Below are positions 1-13,100 of a DNA stretch of 64,000 nucleotides, in pieces. The DNA comes from Lindgomyces ingoldianus (taxonomy: Eukaryota; Ascomycota; Dothideomycetes; Pleosporales; Lindgomycetaceae). Every line of letters begins with the position of its first letter. Position 1 is the stretch's first letter. The notes beneath the pieces were generated by a model, which worked only from the letters and a program-made list of their open reading frames with translations, made no database searches and had not been told where the DNA came from. The position numbers were made by a program, and so were the translations under genes. The stretch covers positions 186,001-250,000 of the forward strand of contig NW_022985183.1 of the NCBI RefSeq assembly GCF_010093535.1, read 5' to 3'.

Positions 1-1211
1 CTCAGCATGATCAAAATCGCTGCCTGTACTGGATTTATCCTCTTCGGCATCATCGTCAACTGTGGTGGTGTTTCTACTGACAACCGCGGCTATATCGGTG
101 CTCGATACTGGCATGATCCTGAACAGGCCTTCAGAAATGGGTTCAAGGGCTTCTGCAGTGTGTTTGTCACAGCATCGTTTGCCTTCGGTGGTACGGAACT
201 TACTGGCCTCGCTGCAGCCGAGGCCGCCGATCCGGTAAGGGAGATTCCAAAGGCTACTAAGCAGGTCTTCTGGCGCATTACATTCTTCTATGTGGTCAAT
301 CTCTTCGTCCTTGGCCTCATCGTTCCTTCCAGCTCCACCGTTCTACTTGGCTCTTCTGGAGCGAACACCAAGGCCTCCCCATTCGTTCTTGCAATCCAAA
401 TGGCTGGAGTCAAGGGTCTCCCTTCCGTATTCAACGCTGTTATCACGATTGCTGTCATTTCGGTTGCCAACTCTGCCACATACGCCTCCACTCGAACAAT
501 TCAAGCAATGGCTGCTAATGGAATGGCACCTAAACTACTCGCGTATGTTGACAAGAAGGGTCGGCCAATCCCAACCGTCATCCTCCAGCTCCTCTTCGGT
601 CTCTTGGCTTTCATTAATGAAGCTTCAGAGACAGGAGGCACGATTTTTGGCTGGCTTCTCGCTCTATCCGGTATTGCAAACTTCTTCGTGTACGGCAGCA
701 TTTGTCTCGCCCATATTCGGTTCCGGAGGGCTTGGGCGTTGAAGGGACATTCGAAAGAAGAGTTGCCATACCAGGCGATGTTCGGAATATGGGGAAGCTG
801 GTTGGGTGTCTTTCTAAACTTCATGTGTCTGGTTGCACAGTTTTACACTGCGCTTTGGGTACGTTTTCCTCGCTTTGATATTCTTTTCAATGCTTCTAAT
901 GCCTTTCATAGCCTATTGGTGGGAGTCCAGATGCAGAAGCTTTCTTCAGCGCCTATATTGCCTTGCCTCTCATCATTGCTCTTTACGTCATTTGGAAAGC
1001 GTATTCTTGGTTTCACATCCCGGAACACCGCCCGTTATTCGTTAAGATTAAGGATATTGATCTCTATGCGGGAATGCGGGAAGGACAGTTCCAGTTCTCT
1101 GGTGAAGGTGTCCCAGTGGAGGAGAGGAGGAGAAGCATTACGGAACTCGAGCAAAGCAAGAAGAAGACTCCGCTCGGATATGTCAAGAGTGTTGTCGGTG
1201 CTCTCTTTTAA
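1..1211 (+). CDS. Amino-acid permease, C-terminal part (5' end outside window)
   Basis: Fungal APC-superfamily (YAT/GAP1-type) permease that imports amino acids at the plasma membrane. The reading frame is open from base 1; the ATG at position 7 lies inside a membrane segment, so it is not the start and the gene is cut by the window. Exon 1 is 1-858 and exon 2 is 912-1211. The 53-bp intron 859-911 has donor GTACGT, a CTAAT-like branch point and a CATAG acceptor, and without it the frame runs on in unrelated sequence. About 385 residues are visible, where family members are about 550. Family signatures are FGGTELTGLAAAEAADP early, a PFVLA.. segment, and the loop around GMAPK with GRPIPTV. About seven hydrophobic membrane segments follow one another. 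The C-terminal tail is hydrophilic and ends KKKTPLGYVKSVVGALF. Substrate range cannot be told from this. Confidence 0.9.
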
Positions 1212-1889
1212 GCAGATGTTTTCGTGGTCGCATCTGTGGGGAAGTCGCCGAGATCGAATATCCTGTACAGGAAGGAGAGTCGCATTGCGCCACCTCATTT
1301 CCTTTGAAATATAGAATATAGAGCATTTTATACGGAGAATTAAATGTGTGCTACCTGCTCAATCTGATTGATGGCTTTGTGGAGAGAAGACAAAGGGTTC
1401 AAATAAACTTTCTGCCGAAACCACAGCTAAGATCTTGGATCCTCTTGACATCCTTGGGTTTTGACGCTTAGTGTTTCTTATGCCAAGGGATGATTAGAGG
1501 CTTGGCTGGGTGCCGTGTTATCCGCGTCGGAGGTTCTTCGTGGGGGTTGGTTGGTGCTTGTGGAAAATGAACTTCGATCGTGGACAGCTACGGGTGCGCT
1601 CGGATACTTTGGTTTGACGTTCCTCTTGGAGCACACCCAAATATATATATATTTATTCATTTACGCTGAGAATTTACATTTTAGTGAGAGAACCGAGAAG
1701 GATGACGCGAGCACGTGATTCTCTGGCTAACCGAATGACGTTCATTGTTCAGTGCTGGCGATAGATCGATCCGATTTGTGGATCGATCTGAATCCACGCT
1801 ATCCTAAATCTAGATTAGATCCTTAAATTAATTTATAGTCTTAGCTAAAAATTTACTTCTCTATTAATAAAATAACTTTAAAAGTCTTC
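1212..1889. other. Non-coding stretch between permease and transposon island
   Basis: No convincing gene. The short open frames at 1478-1718 have no recognisable content. Composition is mixed until about 1790 and then switches abruptly to AT/TpA-rich sequence. A perfect 10-bp inverted repeat (AGATCGATCC, 7-nt loop) lies at 1763-1789, right at this switch. The 3' UTR and polyadenylation region of the permease must lie in the first few hundred bases. Confidence 0.5.
1763..1789. other. Perfect 10-bp hairpin at the edge of the AT-rich island
   Basis: AGATCGATCC at 1763-1772 is followed by a 7-nt loop and GGATCGATCT at 1780-1789. Function unknown; it marks the last GC-normal sequence before the RIP-affected island. 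Confidence 0.5.
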
Positions 1890-2085
1890 TATAACATACT
1901 TAACAGGCAAGTTGCTTACACACTTAAGTTACTTACTTTTACTAAAACTCTACTAAACTACTTTTTTTACACTAATGCATTCCTAACAACACTACTTAGA
2001 CGTGCTAAAAAGACATTAGATATAGCTTATACTTTAGGCTTTTAAATAAAACATAACACTTTTAAAATAATATACTATAGCTATG
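1890..2085. repeat. Foldback element, partial arm (copy 4)
   Basis: Starts with the same tip as the other foldback copies: TATAACATAC, then ACAGGCAAGTTGCTTACAC, then the conserved arm (TACTTTTACTAAAACTC, TAATGCATTCCTAACAAC, GGCTTTTAAATAAAAC). It stops at about 2085, where another tip (TATAACGTACC) begins. It is therefore interrupted by, or abuts, the next copy. Confidence 0.6.
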
Positions 2086-2216
2086 TATAACGTACCTAAC
2101 AGGTTGGCTAGCCACACAGGTTGGCTAGCTACTTTTGCTAAGCCCTTACCACACTCTACCTATCTACATAATGCCTTAACAACAACACTAGATTAAATCT
2201 TCTAAAAAATGTTAAA
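2086..2216. repeat. Foldback element, diverged left arm (copy 3)
   Basis: Begins with tip TATAACGTACCTAACAGG and matches the arm of the other copies position by position, but retains more C/G, for example GCTAAGCCCTTACC where other copies read CTAAGACCCTAC. It is broken at about 2216 by copy 2. Sequence matching its continuation (GGCTTTTAAATAAAAC onward) resumes at about 40661 after the whole retrotransposon pile and runs to 41367. Confidence 0.55.
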
Positions 2217-3590
2217 TAACATACTTTACAGGCAAGTTACTTACATGTAACGGCGCAGGCAAGACAATGGGTCCGAATGCGGTATGAATCCACTCAGAGG
2301 CATATGGGAGTGCGTGGGGACTCAGAGACCTGGGAATACCAATGACACCTATAGGCCTTGTACGTAGGATATCAGAAAACTACCGAGCTAGCTACGGGGC
2401 GAGGTGCGACTAAATACATGAAGGAATAGGGGTACAGCAGGGGTCGGGGCCAGGTCGGGGTCGGGGCCGATACGGGGGCCTTCCGGAGGTTCCGGGCGAC
2501 CTGAGATGGAACGAGAATCGTTACATTACACACCTAAGTTACTTACTTTTACTAAGACTCTACTAAACTACTCTTCTTACACTAATGCATTTCTTACAAC
2601 ACTACTTAGACACACTAAAAGAATGTTAGATACAGCTTATGCTTTAAGCTTTTAAATAAAACATAAAACTTTTAAAAAAATGTGCTATAGCTATGTATAA
2701 AGTCTTATAAAAGATAATAAATAACTATAGTGCTAAATAACCTTTATAAGTTAATTCTACAGCTAAATTATAAAGGCTAGGTAATAAAAAAAAGTAGGTA
2801 ATTATTAAGACTATACTTAAGCTATATGCGTAAGAAATTTCCCCTTAAATAGCATTTATAGCTAATATAGCTAATTCTTTGTGCGCTAAGTATAATCTAG
2901 GCTATGTTTACATAAACTAGCCTAGTACATTTATAAAGTGTTATTTAAAGCTTAAAGTAAAGTTTTAAGTGTAAGTATAGTTAAAAGATATTTAGCTAAT
3001 TATAAACCTTATTTTACTAAAGTTATACATGTTATTATTTTAAATACTATACTTAGCTTTAATATTTTTTATAAGGCTAAACCTGCTTTAAATTACTTTA
3101 GAACTTTTATAAAAAGCTTTTTTATAGTTATACTTACACTTAAATGTTACTTTAAGCTTTAAATAACACTTTATAAACATACTAGGCTAGTTTATGTAAA
3201 TATAGCCTAGATTATGCTTAGCGCACAAAGAATTAGCTATATTAGCTATAAATACTATCTAAGGGGAAATTCCTTATGCATATAGCTTAAGTATAGTTTT
3301 AATAATTACCTACTTTTTTTTATTACTTAGCTTTTATAATTTAGCTATAGAATTAGCTTATAAAGGTTATCTAGCGCTATAGTTATTTATTATCTTTTAT
3401 AAGACTTTATATATAGCTATAGCATATTTTTTTAAGAGTTTTATATTTTATTTAAAAGCTTAAAGTGTAAGCTATATCTAACATTTTTTTAGCACATCTA
3501 AGTAGTATTATAAGGAATGCATTAGTGTAGAAAGAGTAGTTTAGTAGGGTCTTAGTAAAAGTAAGCAACTTAGGTGTGTAAGCAACTTGC
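2217..3590. repeat. Long-inverted-repeat foldback element (copy 2), continued at 40641-40660
   Basis: The left arm (from TAACATACTTTACAGG) and the right arm (ending in AAGCAACTTGC at 3590 and continuing in CTTGCCTGTGAAGTACATTA at 40641-40660) are inverted copies over roughly 500 bp around a centre near 3050. For example, TATAATCTAGGCTATG near 2890 is mirrored near 3200. The arm is interrupted by a solo LTR (2246-2525) and the right arm by the big Gypsy element. No transposase is seen. Tips include TA, consistent with a TA-targeting non-autonomous DNA transposon, but the superfamily is not determined. Confidence 0.7.
2246..2525. mobile_element. Solo LTR (family S) with TSD TTACA
   Basis: A 280-bp GC-normal block beginning TGTAACGG and ending TCGTTACA, flanked by TTACA at 2241-2245 and 2526-2530. 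TG...CA ends plus a 5-bp duplication make a solo LTR the best call. It splits the arm of the foldback element, whose sequence continues on both sides. Unlike its surroundings it is hardly RIP-mutated. A second copy in inverse orientation lies at 43004-43258. Confidence 0.8.
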
Positions 3591-4195
3591 TATTACAATC
3601 CTTGCTTTAAGAAGCACTCAGGTCTTATAGTATTCCTACGGGGGGGAAGTAGGACGGGAGGTAGGGGCCAACCGGTAGGGTGTACAGTCCTACGTACAGG
3701 CTATTAGGCTAATAGAGGCTTATGTAGAATAACTAGATCATAGTTTGCCCTATGTGCAGCAGTAGGGAGGCTAGGGTTAAACAGTCCTAATAGACAGGGT
3801 TAGAGGTATATATAGTGTAAGATATATAAATAGTATTATAGCTTTTTAAAAAGCTAAATGCTACTTAGTCTATATAATAAATAAACTAAACATTAAACAC
3901 ACCTTCTAAAAGTTGTTTAATGTAGGAACTATATATATATGCTAGGGCGCTAAAGGGAGCTAGTAGGAGTTTATAGGAGTTTGCTAAAGAAACTTTTATA
4001 AGCTCTCTTAAGCTTTCTTAGGCTTCTTAAATTTACAGCCTATTTTCTTATTAAACAACGCATTCTTCTATAACTTTAGGCAGGTGCGCTGCCTCTATGT
4101 CCTCTAACTAGTCTTTAAGCAAGCCCTGTCCTAATCTAGCTAGATAGGGGAGCACTGCTAGTAGAGTTACGCTAGTCTAACTATAGACTGTAACA
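3591..4195 (-). repeat. LTR of G1 (3' LTR relative to coding strand)
   Basis: 605 bp, starting TATTACAATCCTTGC (TG mutated to TA) and ending GACTGTAACA. Its partner is 40036-40640. Next to its inner end, on the minus strand, lies the polypurine tract seen in all copies of the family. Confidence 0.88.
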
Positions 4196-7100
4196 CACTG
4201 CCTCTTCTCCCTAGTAGCGTCCTTACTGCTCTGCTTATATAACTATGTTAGTAAAAGTTTATTTATAAGGTGTATATCTACTTACTAAAAGGCGTTCTTA
4301 ACATTTATTTTTTTTATACTAAATAGCTTGTTAGTCTTGTTTATTTTATTATCTTTATATTACTTTTTATTTTAATTTTTTTTACTAAATAAAAATAAGG
4401 CCCTATAGCACTTACTAGTCTTTAAAGTTGTTATGTGTGTTAATGCTGTCTTTAGACAACTATATTAAGTGTGTAAAAAAGCATAGTAAGTATAATACTT
4501 TTATTTCTAATGCTGCCTAGGACTGCCTAAAGAAAAAAAAAGAGGCGCTTCTCTAAAAAGCCTTTATTATAAAGGCTTAGAAGTAGGCTTTACTAGAGGA
4601 GTAGCTAGCCTATAAGCGCCTTCTACTAGAAGAACAGCAGGCTTAGGACTAAAAGTAGCTTTACTTATAAGAGAAGATGCTAGGGGTAATAGATAAGAAG
4701 TGTTTTAAATAGAATTATATCTAAAAGTTACTAGACTTACTAAAGGCTTATTATATAAAGTACTTAAAAAAGAATCTCTTCTTCTTAGATAAAATAAAAG
4801 CCTTTAAGGCTAAAGTAAAGAGCTGTTTCTTTTCTTAACTTTTATTAGCTAAGACTTATTTTTAAAGGCTGCTACTATCTAGTAATAATGTAGCTATTTT
4901 TTTTAATATAAGTGCTTTATTACTTAGCTAGTTTTTTTTAAATAAGCCTAAAAGTACTTTTATACTAATAGCTGTGTGTTTCTTAAATTCTTAGCTAGTT
5001 TTTATATATTTTTACTAGTAAGCTACTTTTTTTATTTTACTAAAAACTTCTTTTAGTTTTTTTAATTACTTATAATATGTTTAACTTTATATTCTGTTTC
5101 TTTGTCTTTTTATTTTTAAGTAAATAAAAGAATTTCCTTAAGTGCTTTTTTTAATTTAAAGATATAGAACTATAAGTGTATTTTTATGTGTAGGGGAAGC
5201 TTAAGCTTGTAGTTGTCTTATTAAGTCTAAAAAACTTTATATAGTTTTATTTTTCTTTTTACTAGCTTTCTAGAGAGTCTTAGTATCTTTAAGTTTTTAG
5301 TGTTAAGATATATATAATCTTCTAAGTAAATTTCTAGTTTTAGCTGTTATAATTTATTTATATACTTCTTTATTATTTTTTTACTTGTTCTAGCTTTTAC
5401 AGCTAACTTTTTATGTATCTAGTGTAAGTCTGCTAGCTAATTTATTAATTTCTATAGGTCTATAAGTTAATTTCTATGTAATGTAAAGTAAAGGTTATAT
5501 TTAAAATTAGCTTTATATAGTGTTTTCTTTATTATAGCTAATTCTACATTATTAATAGCTAGCTATGCTATTAGAAGCTATGCTGCCTAATTATTTTAAG
5601 TGTAAGAAATGTACTTTTTTAGGTATCTTTTTACTTTTGCATTTACTCTTTTAGTCTAGCTATCTGTTTATAAGTAGTAGGCTATTAATAGCTTATATGT
5701 TATACTAAGGTGCTTTATTACTACTTTTTAGAAGCTGCTAGTAAATAGCTTATCTTAGTTAAAAATAATAATTTTAAAGCATTTATATACTAATATTATA
5801 TTTTATTTTAATTTATAAATAAATTTTTTAGCTATTATTGTTTTTTCTAAGGGCTAAATATATAGATATTTAGTAGTTTTATTAAGTGCTACTATAATTA
5901 TATTACACATCTTATTAGTCTCTAGTTCTTTAAACAGAGGTAATCTTATAATAAAGTCTATTATAATTATTGTCTATAGTAACTTTAGAGCTTTAATTAG
6001 TTAGAGGTACTTATATAGCCTATGCCTCTGCAGGTTGTTTTTATTGTAGGTATTACATTCTTTAAGCACCTCTATGCATAGTTGCTTTATTTTTAGTATA
6101 CACTAAAAAATAGCAGCTTTTAGCTTTTTCTAGAGAGTGCCTATTTCTAGGTGCTTAAATATTAAGGATTTATAATATTCCTAGATTAAGTTCTTTTATT
6201 CTTACTTACTAGCTATAAGCATGCAGAGTTTTTTTATAAGTTAGGGCCTATTATAAATCTATTTTTTACTAGTTTTTTTAAAAAGTGTAAATTCTTTAGT
6301 TTTTTTCTTCTCTTTATTAAAGTAGTCTAGCTTTTAGCTAAGAGTGTTAGCCTACTAGTTTTACATTTCTAGAATATACTTAATAATGTAGTTAAACTGT
6401 GCAAGCTTTATTACTTATTTTATGTGCATTAGTAAGAGTTTCTTTACTATTAAAAATATAACTAGATTTACATAGTTAGTTATAATATAAAATAGCTTTA
6501 CTATTCTGTGTAACTTTATAGCCTATACTTTTATAGTATTTAATATTACTTTTAGTTCTTTATTAGGTATACTGTAGTTAGCCTTAAGTCCTAAAAACTT
6601 AGCAGAATAGTACGCAACTAGGTGCTATTTTCTGTCTTCTTGTTTCTAGTAGAGTGCAGCTCTGCTAGCTCCTAGAGATGCATCTGTGTGGATTTTTATA
6701 TCTAACTATAGGTTATACATTCTTAGCACTAGCTTAGCTGCTATAGCTTATTTTAATATTATAAATGCTTTATTTATTTCTAGGGTCTAGACAAACTTTA
6801 CTATAGCCTATTCCTTAGTTATAGTGTTTGTTAGTAGTATAGTAATTTTAAAGTAGTCCTTAATTATTTATCTAACATAGCCTAATAGTCTAAGAAATCT
6901 CTTAACTTCTTTAACTATTATAAGTTTTAGCTATTTAAGTACCTTTTATACTTTAGCTAAGTTAATTTTTATTTTTTTACTATTAATTATAAATCTTAAG
7001 TATTCTATTTTAGTAACATAAAATTTATATTTAAAAAGCTGTAGGTAAAGTTTATACTTTTTAAGCTATTCTAAAACTTTTTATACTTTTTATACATAGT

Positions 7101-7442
7101 CTTCTAGGGTATCTTTTAAATAGATAAGGACGTTATCTAAATATACTAAAGTAAAGACATTAAAGTATAGGTTAAGAGCTATATTAATAATTTACTAGAA
7201 TGTTACTAGGGCATTTGTTAAGCTAAATAGCATTACTAGTAGTTTATAGAGTTTTTATAAGGTCTTAAACACTATAAGCTATTTATTACTTTCTTTTATT
7301 TTTATTTTGTTAAATTTGTTTTGTACATTAAACTTTATAAAGTACTAGGTTCCTTTTAATTAGTTTATAATATTTTATATAATTAGTAAAGGAAACTAAT
7401 CTTAGATTATGTTATTATTTAAGGTTTTATAATTTTAATAGA
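4196..7442 (-). pseudogene. G1 pol remnant: RT, RNase H, integrase, chromodomain
   Basis: Read on the minus strand. RT motif YLDNVLI lies near 7125-7150 (a YxDD box with the second D mutated), RNase H motif HTDASLGASRAAL near 6660-6710, integrase motif GLPLFK near 5930, and chromodomain-like EFLVK..K.LTSKN near 4990-5050. These follow normal Gypsy chromovirus order. Stops occur every few codons, nearly all explained by TGG/CAG/CAA-type codons changed to stops through C-to-T (or G-to-A) transitions. The frame continues across the Copia insertion at 14393. Confidence 0.75.
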
Positions 7443-7447
7443 CTTAA

Positions 7448-7727
7448 TGTCCGTACGCAGCAGCAGCGTCGCGGCCTGGATACGAGCGATCGCGCACGAG
7501 CAGGATCACGTATCTATGTCACATGATGCTCGTGCGCGAACCTCTGTGCGCAAACATCTAGATATCCCCCTTTTCCTTTATATAGAGAAAAGACAAGAGT
7601 AATAGAACTAGAAACATGTTACTCTTACTTTACCTACTTTATACGCTGTGCACACTATACACTACTTTTACTTTTGCTACTTAAGTGCTTATACTATAAG
7701 CAGCTAGCTATTAGAGCTTATTTAACA
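7448..7727 (+). repeat. Copia 5' LTR
   Basis: 280 bp, TGTCCGTACGCAG...TTAACA. Its first 120 bases keep many CpG and TpG sites (GCGTCGCGGCCTGG), which are transitions in the 3' LTR. In the second half it is instead the more mutated of the two. RIP thus hit the two LTRs in different patches. Confidence 0.9.
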
Positions 7728-8159
7728 CTAATTAGTAGTTAATTTAATTAACTATAAATTAGTAAAAGTAATAATAAAGTACTTATACTTTATAAAGTAC
7801 TTTATTTTATTACTTATTCTTTAAGAAGAGTAATAGTAAAGTACTTACACCTTATAAGGTACTTTATTTAGTTACTTATTTCTTAGAATAGTAGATTAAT
7901 CTTTTACATTATACAGCAAGCTCTGCTACTATATAAAGTAAAAAGGAGATAGTGTAAGACACATACTAAAGCTACTAAAGCTGCATAACCTAGTAGCTAA
8001 ATAATAGCACATTAATTCTTTGCATTATACAGTAAGCTCTGCTACTGTATAAAGTAAGAAGAAGATAGTATAAGGCGCACACTAAAGCTATTAAAGCTGC
8101 ACAACTTAGCAGCTAGACAACAGCAGTACCTGCGCAATTTACTAGAAAAGTAATTAACT

Positions 8160-11100
8160 ATACTATTATAATAAAATCTTATTAGTAACTAATAACTTTA
8201 TATAATAATAAAAAAAATAAGGAATAATTCTTATTATATAAATAACTTATAAAAGACATAGAGATATTAAAGGCAACACTATAAAACAAGACTAGCCTAG
8301 AGTACTAGAATAATAAGATTAATATATTAAAGGCTTTAATAAGCTTATAAACTAAATTATACATAAGTTATATAATTACTAATCTACATATAACAACTTA
8401 AAAAAGCGCTACTTTTCTAAGTGCGTACATAAAGAATTTTAAAAAATAGACACTATAAAACTTCTTAGCACTTAGCTATGTGTTTAAAAAAGAGCTTATA
8501 TAAGTGCTAAAGGATAAGAGAATTACACTATAGCTAGGCACTAAAGGTACTTAAGCCTAGAAGCTGTATAATATAGCATAAAAAAAAGTAATTACACTAG
8601 AAAGGCTTTATACATAACTTTTATTACTATATAAAGCTCTGCATAGAAGTAGACTAAACATAATGCTGCTATTAACACTAAACATACTAGTATTACCTGC
8701 TCTTACACCTTAGCTAGTACTATACTAATTACTGTACAAACAATACATGCCACCCTACCTAACGCCTGCTCCACACCCTTAATTGTACACACCACCGCCT
8801 GCAGTAGTGTATGCACCACTAATACCACCTGCACAATCTATACTACATTACAACCTGTACAAACTTCTACTCTAGAAAGAAACTACTAAAGAAAAACTTT
8901 TAGCAAATAAAATTATATAATTTTAAAAAGTATTAAAAAAAATAATAACTATATAAGTTAACTATATAACATTTTTATAAATAAAATAAAAATTTTTATT
9001 AATTTATGTTAATAGCTAGATATTTAGGAAACTTAGTACATAGACATCTTTCTAAATATTCTAAAAAGTTAGGTAAATATGTACTATATGCATAATATAG
9101 GCCCTAGACATAACTAGAAGCATTTGTATAACACCTTAAGTAGTTACTTTAACACTAATGTAAACTATAGCTAGTACTAGACAGACTAGATAATAATAAC
9201 TTTTATATAATACTAATAAAAAAACTCTAATAAAAGTTTATATAAAGTTTTTAAAATAATAATTAATAAGCTTACACTTATATAAAAGGCACTAAAAACA
9301 AAATTTTAAAAGAATATTTTACTACACACTACTATTATATAAGCCTGTTAAGGATAACTAGAACTAGAATATGCTATATTTACTATTAAGCTTTTATGTA
9401 AAGCTTTATTTAGTAACTTATAGGCATTACTTTAAGTTACTATAGACTAAAAGGTAAACTAATACCTCTAAGAACTACTTAATATATACTACATAAACTG
9501 CTAATATAACTTTATATAATAAAAGTCTATATAACAAGAAGAAAGCTTCTCTCTGCGTAGAAAAAAATAATATAGAAAATCTTTATTTAGGTTTAGGCTA
9601 CAATCTAGAAACAACTATACACAAATAAAGAAGTGCTTTGTCTACTATAAAAAAAATATTAGTTATTAAACTACTCTTATAATAACTATACATAAGTAAA
9701 GAACTAGTACATTGCCTTATATAAAGATTTTTATAATAAGACTTTATTATATAAAGCTATTACCTTATACATCTAAGACTTTAAAAGTTACTCTAAAGAA
9801 AAAAATAATTTACATAATATAAAGAAAATAAAATAAAAAAGTAAGAATACTAAAAAAGCTATTAACTACTTTACCTCTACTGCCTATTTACACTATGTAA
9901 TAGAAGAGGACATCTATAGCATTAAACCTAAAGAGTATGCTAAGCAGTTTATCCTTAATAACTAATACTATATAGTATACTAAAGCAAACTATAAGATAC
10001 AGGTGTAGTAAAAATCTCTACTGTTAGTAAGTTCTAACTTAAGGCGTATATATAAGAGAACCTATATATAGAAATTAATTAGACACCTAGCTAAATAGAT
10101 ATTAGCTTTAATAGCTAGACACTAAAAGGATTAATTAGTCTAGTTATATACTATATTCTAAAGACTCTAACACTATTTTTGCTATTACTAGCAGATGCTA
10201 ACTAACTTAGAGCATACTTTAATAATATTTTAAATATTATTATATGTAAAGACAAAACTACTATACTTATTATATAAAAATAAAGACACTTTTTTTTTAA
10301 TATTAGTAAAAAAAAATTTATGTCTTTTTTTACTAAATTAAAACTTTACTGCCTTTACTGCTAATTTAGACACCTCTGCATAAAGAGACTCTAGAAGATG
10401 CTAACTAGCGCTAGCTACAACATTAATGCTGTAGTGCTAGAAGAGATTAAGAAGTTCTACTACTTTTGCTAATTATATAACTAGGCCTTATAAAAATTTA
10501 AGTTTATAATTAAAAATAACACTTACTTTAACTATAAAGTTATTATTAATGTTATATAAATTAATAATAAAGATGTCTTATATATTATTAATATAAACAC
10601 ATTATTTTAGGCTGCTACATTCTTAAAATCTATGTCTGCACAAGATACCTAGGATGCACTATGTAAATGCTAAATTAACACCTATTAAAAACCCCTAGAC
10701 TATATTGTGCATAACTTTAGTATAAACTTTACTTTAGAGAATTTTTAAGCTTATGCAAAAATTATAAGAGCTACATATAGGCAAATGCCTATAAAAGCAC
10801 ATTAGGTAGTTAGAAAGGTTAAGCGCGCACATGCACCTCTTTAATAAGTGTTTAACATTCTAAAGACTAAGCTAGGTAACTGTACAGATAATAAGGCTAT
10901 TCTGCAGATAGCAGTTAAGGCTCTAAACAACACAGCTAGCCTACATAGTCTAGTACCCACACTGCTAGTCTTTAGGGCATACCTAAGAATTAACCTAGAC
11001 TTTTTACTATTACTAGACATTATTACATAAGTAAGTGCTATATAAAAGGTAATAAAGATACTTTAAAAGAACTATGTAAAAGTAAACATTAATTATATAA

Positions 11101-13100
11101 TTAACACTTATAATAGCTTTATAACATATAAAGTTCTTAACCTCCCTCTTAGCTTAGAGATTATAGCATAAAGAGAGAAGAAAGGCTAGACTAGCCTATA
11201 TAAGATTAAGAGCATTAAAAAAAGAGATGTTATTATTAAAAAAAAATAGCTTACTAAAGCTCTAATGTACATAGGTTAAACTATACTATAAAAAAAAGAA
11301 GAAAGATAACCTACTTATAATAGATAACCTAGATAAACTAATTTTTATATAAAAAGATTCTCTAAAGAAGAGAAAAAGAGAATAGCTTTATAAAAATATT
11401 ATAAAGGTAGAACTAGAGCCTATTATAGACTAAGCCCCTTAGGATAGCAATGCTGCACTAGTGCAAAGGGAAGATATAGATACTAGAAGAAGTAAAAGGC
11501 AAAGGAAACCTACATAAAGTCTAGACTAGGTATTTTTAACCTAGAAAAAGAAGGATAATTAAGCCTTATCTATTAAGCTTTATATAGATAGTGTAATTAC
11601 TACACTTAAAAAACTATTTAAGGAATTAAACTATATAAAGATAGACACCCTAATTACTAACAGCACTTTTAAGGTTATAGTGTATAACTTAATAAGGCAC
11701 AAAGGTTAGATTTTTAACCTCTGCCTTATATAAAAAGTAAAAGGCAAAACAACCTAACTATATAAAAAATTCTGCCTAGTGTTTGCTAGCTACTTAAATA
11801 AAGAAAAAAGAGAAATCCTTACCTAGTTACTAACTATCTAGAGGATAAGCTAGAGACTACTTCTAGCTATAGAAGTAAGCCTAAGAGCTATATACAAAAT
11901 GTATTTTAAACTATGTAATATTATATAAGTATACATCTAATTAATAGATAAGCTTATGCGCACACTGTACATAAAGCTACTAAAGGAGATGCGCTAGAGC
12001 TTTCTACTAAATACAATACTCTAGGTTGTATAACCCTTATATAGAGCTACTAAATTAGGACTGTATTAGTTTAAGACATACTATAACTACTATAAAAAAA
12101 AGCTGTGTATACACATCTCTTTATATAACCTCTACTTTTTAATTACTAATAAAAGAGAGCACACTTTTAGTATTACTAGCTTATAAATAAATAATACTTT
12201 AAGCATTATAATAAAAGATTTTACATAAAAAGAAAAAAAGAAACTATAAAAAGTAAAGTTCTATATAAAAGGCAAGACTATTTTAGTAGAGAAGTAGCCT
12301 ATTAAGTTTAATAGCAAAAGGATTAAACTTACGCATAACATAGTAGTTTTTACTTAGAAGGAATAAGTAAGCTACCTTTATATAATTAACTTAAAAGATA
12401 AGGATGCTATATAATAATATATTAAGTAACATGTAAAAAGGGTATATATTGCATTTATATGTTAACTAGAGGCAGCATTTAACTTATCTATTACTGCATA
12501 AACTACAGACTCTTTGCATAATAACATTAACACACTTAACACATAAATCTAATAGTAAATAGATAATAGTAAGCATAGTCTTACCTTTCTACTATTATAG
12601 CTTAATTATGTAAAGCTGTTTATCTTTATAAATAAATTATTTACTAATAATAAAGACCTTAGCTTACAGCTAAGATTTTTAATTATATTAAGTAATAAAA
12701 ACTATATAGAGTAAAGTAACTACTTTAAAATACTAGGTAACATTATACACTAGAATTCTACTAAGTGTAAAAGAGTAACTAGAAGTGTTCTTACTAGTAA
12801 ACTATATAGAATAGTTAAAAAGTTTAATAATGCAATTACCTTTAGTATAACTTTATAGTAAATTATATAAACACTTAAACTACTACTAATTCTAGTAGTA
12901 ATTTATATAAATTTAAGGTCTTTATATAATTACCTTATTAAGCTAGGCACTACTAGTAAAAAGTAACTTATAATTAACATTATGTTACTCTATAAATTAT
13001 ATAAAAAAAAGGAAATTACTAAAATTAAGTAAATTAATAGTAAAAACAACTTAGTAGATGCATATATAAAGAAAACACTAAACTAAGCTTTTTAATTATT
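8160..13100 (+). pseudogene. Copia gag-pol remnant
   Basis: Plus-strand reading with stops. The integrase C-terminal region lies at 10820-11240; an open piece at 10848-11030 includes GNCTDNKAILQIAVKALN and is a true part of this frame. RT runs about 11560-12400 with LVFASYLNKEKREILT and TIQRIS; the equivalent of the catalytic YVDD-type box reads L.INNTLSII near 12180-12215, so its aspartates are gone. The RT/RNase H connection continues with RVYIAFIC.LEAAFNLS at 12440-12490, then RNase H with FTNNKDLSLQLRF and KCKRVTRSVLTSKLY at 12640-12800. The upstream 8160-10000 stretch should hold gag but shows no clear motif. This is gene order INT-RT-RH, as in Copia. Confidence 0.8.

Noticed and set aside
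7..1314. Single uninterrupted 435-codon frame for the permease
   Set aside because: After position 858 the translation loses all family resemblance. A canonical 53-bp intron restores the expected C-terminus ending at 1211.
3591..4195. The six related LTRs as solo LTRs
   Set aside because: They pair up by matching TSDs (CTTGC, GTTCT, AAGTA) and by collinear interiors, so they bound full elements.
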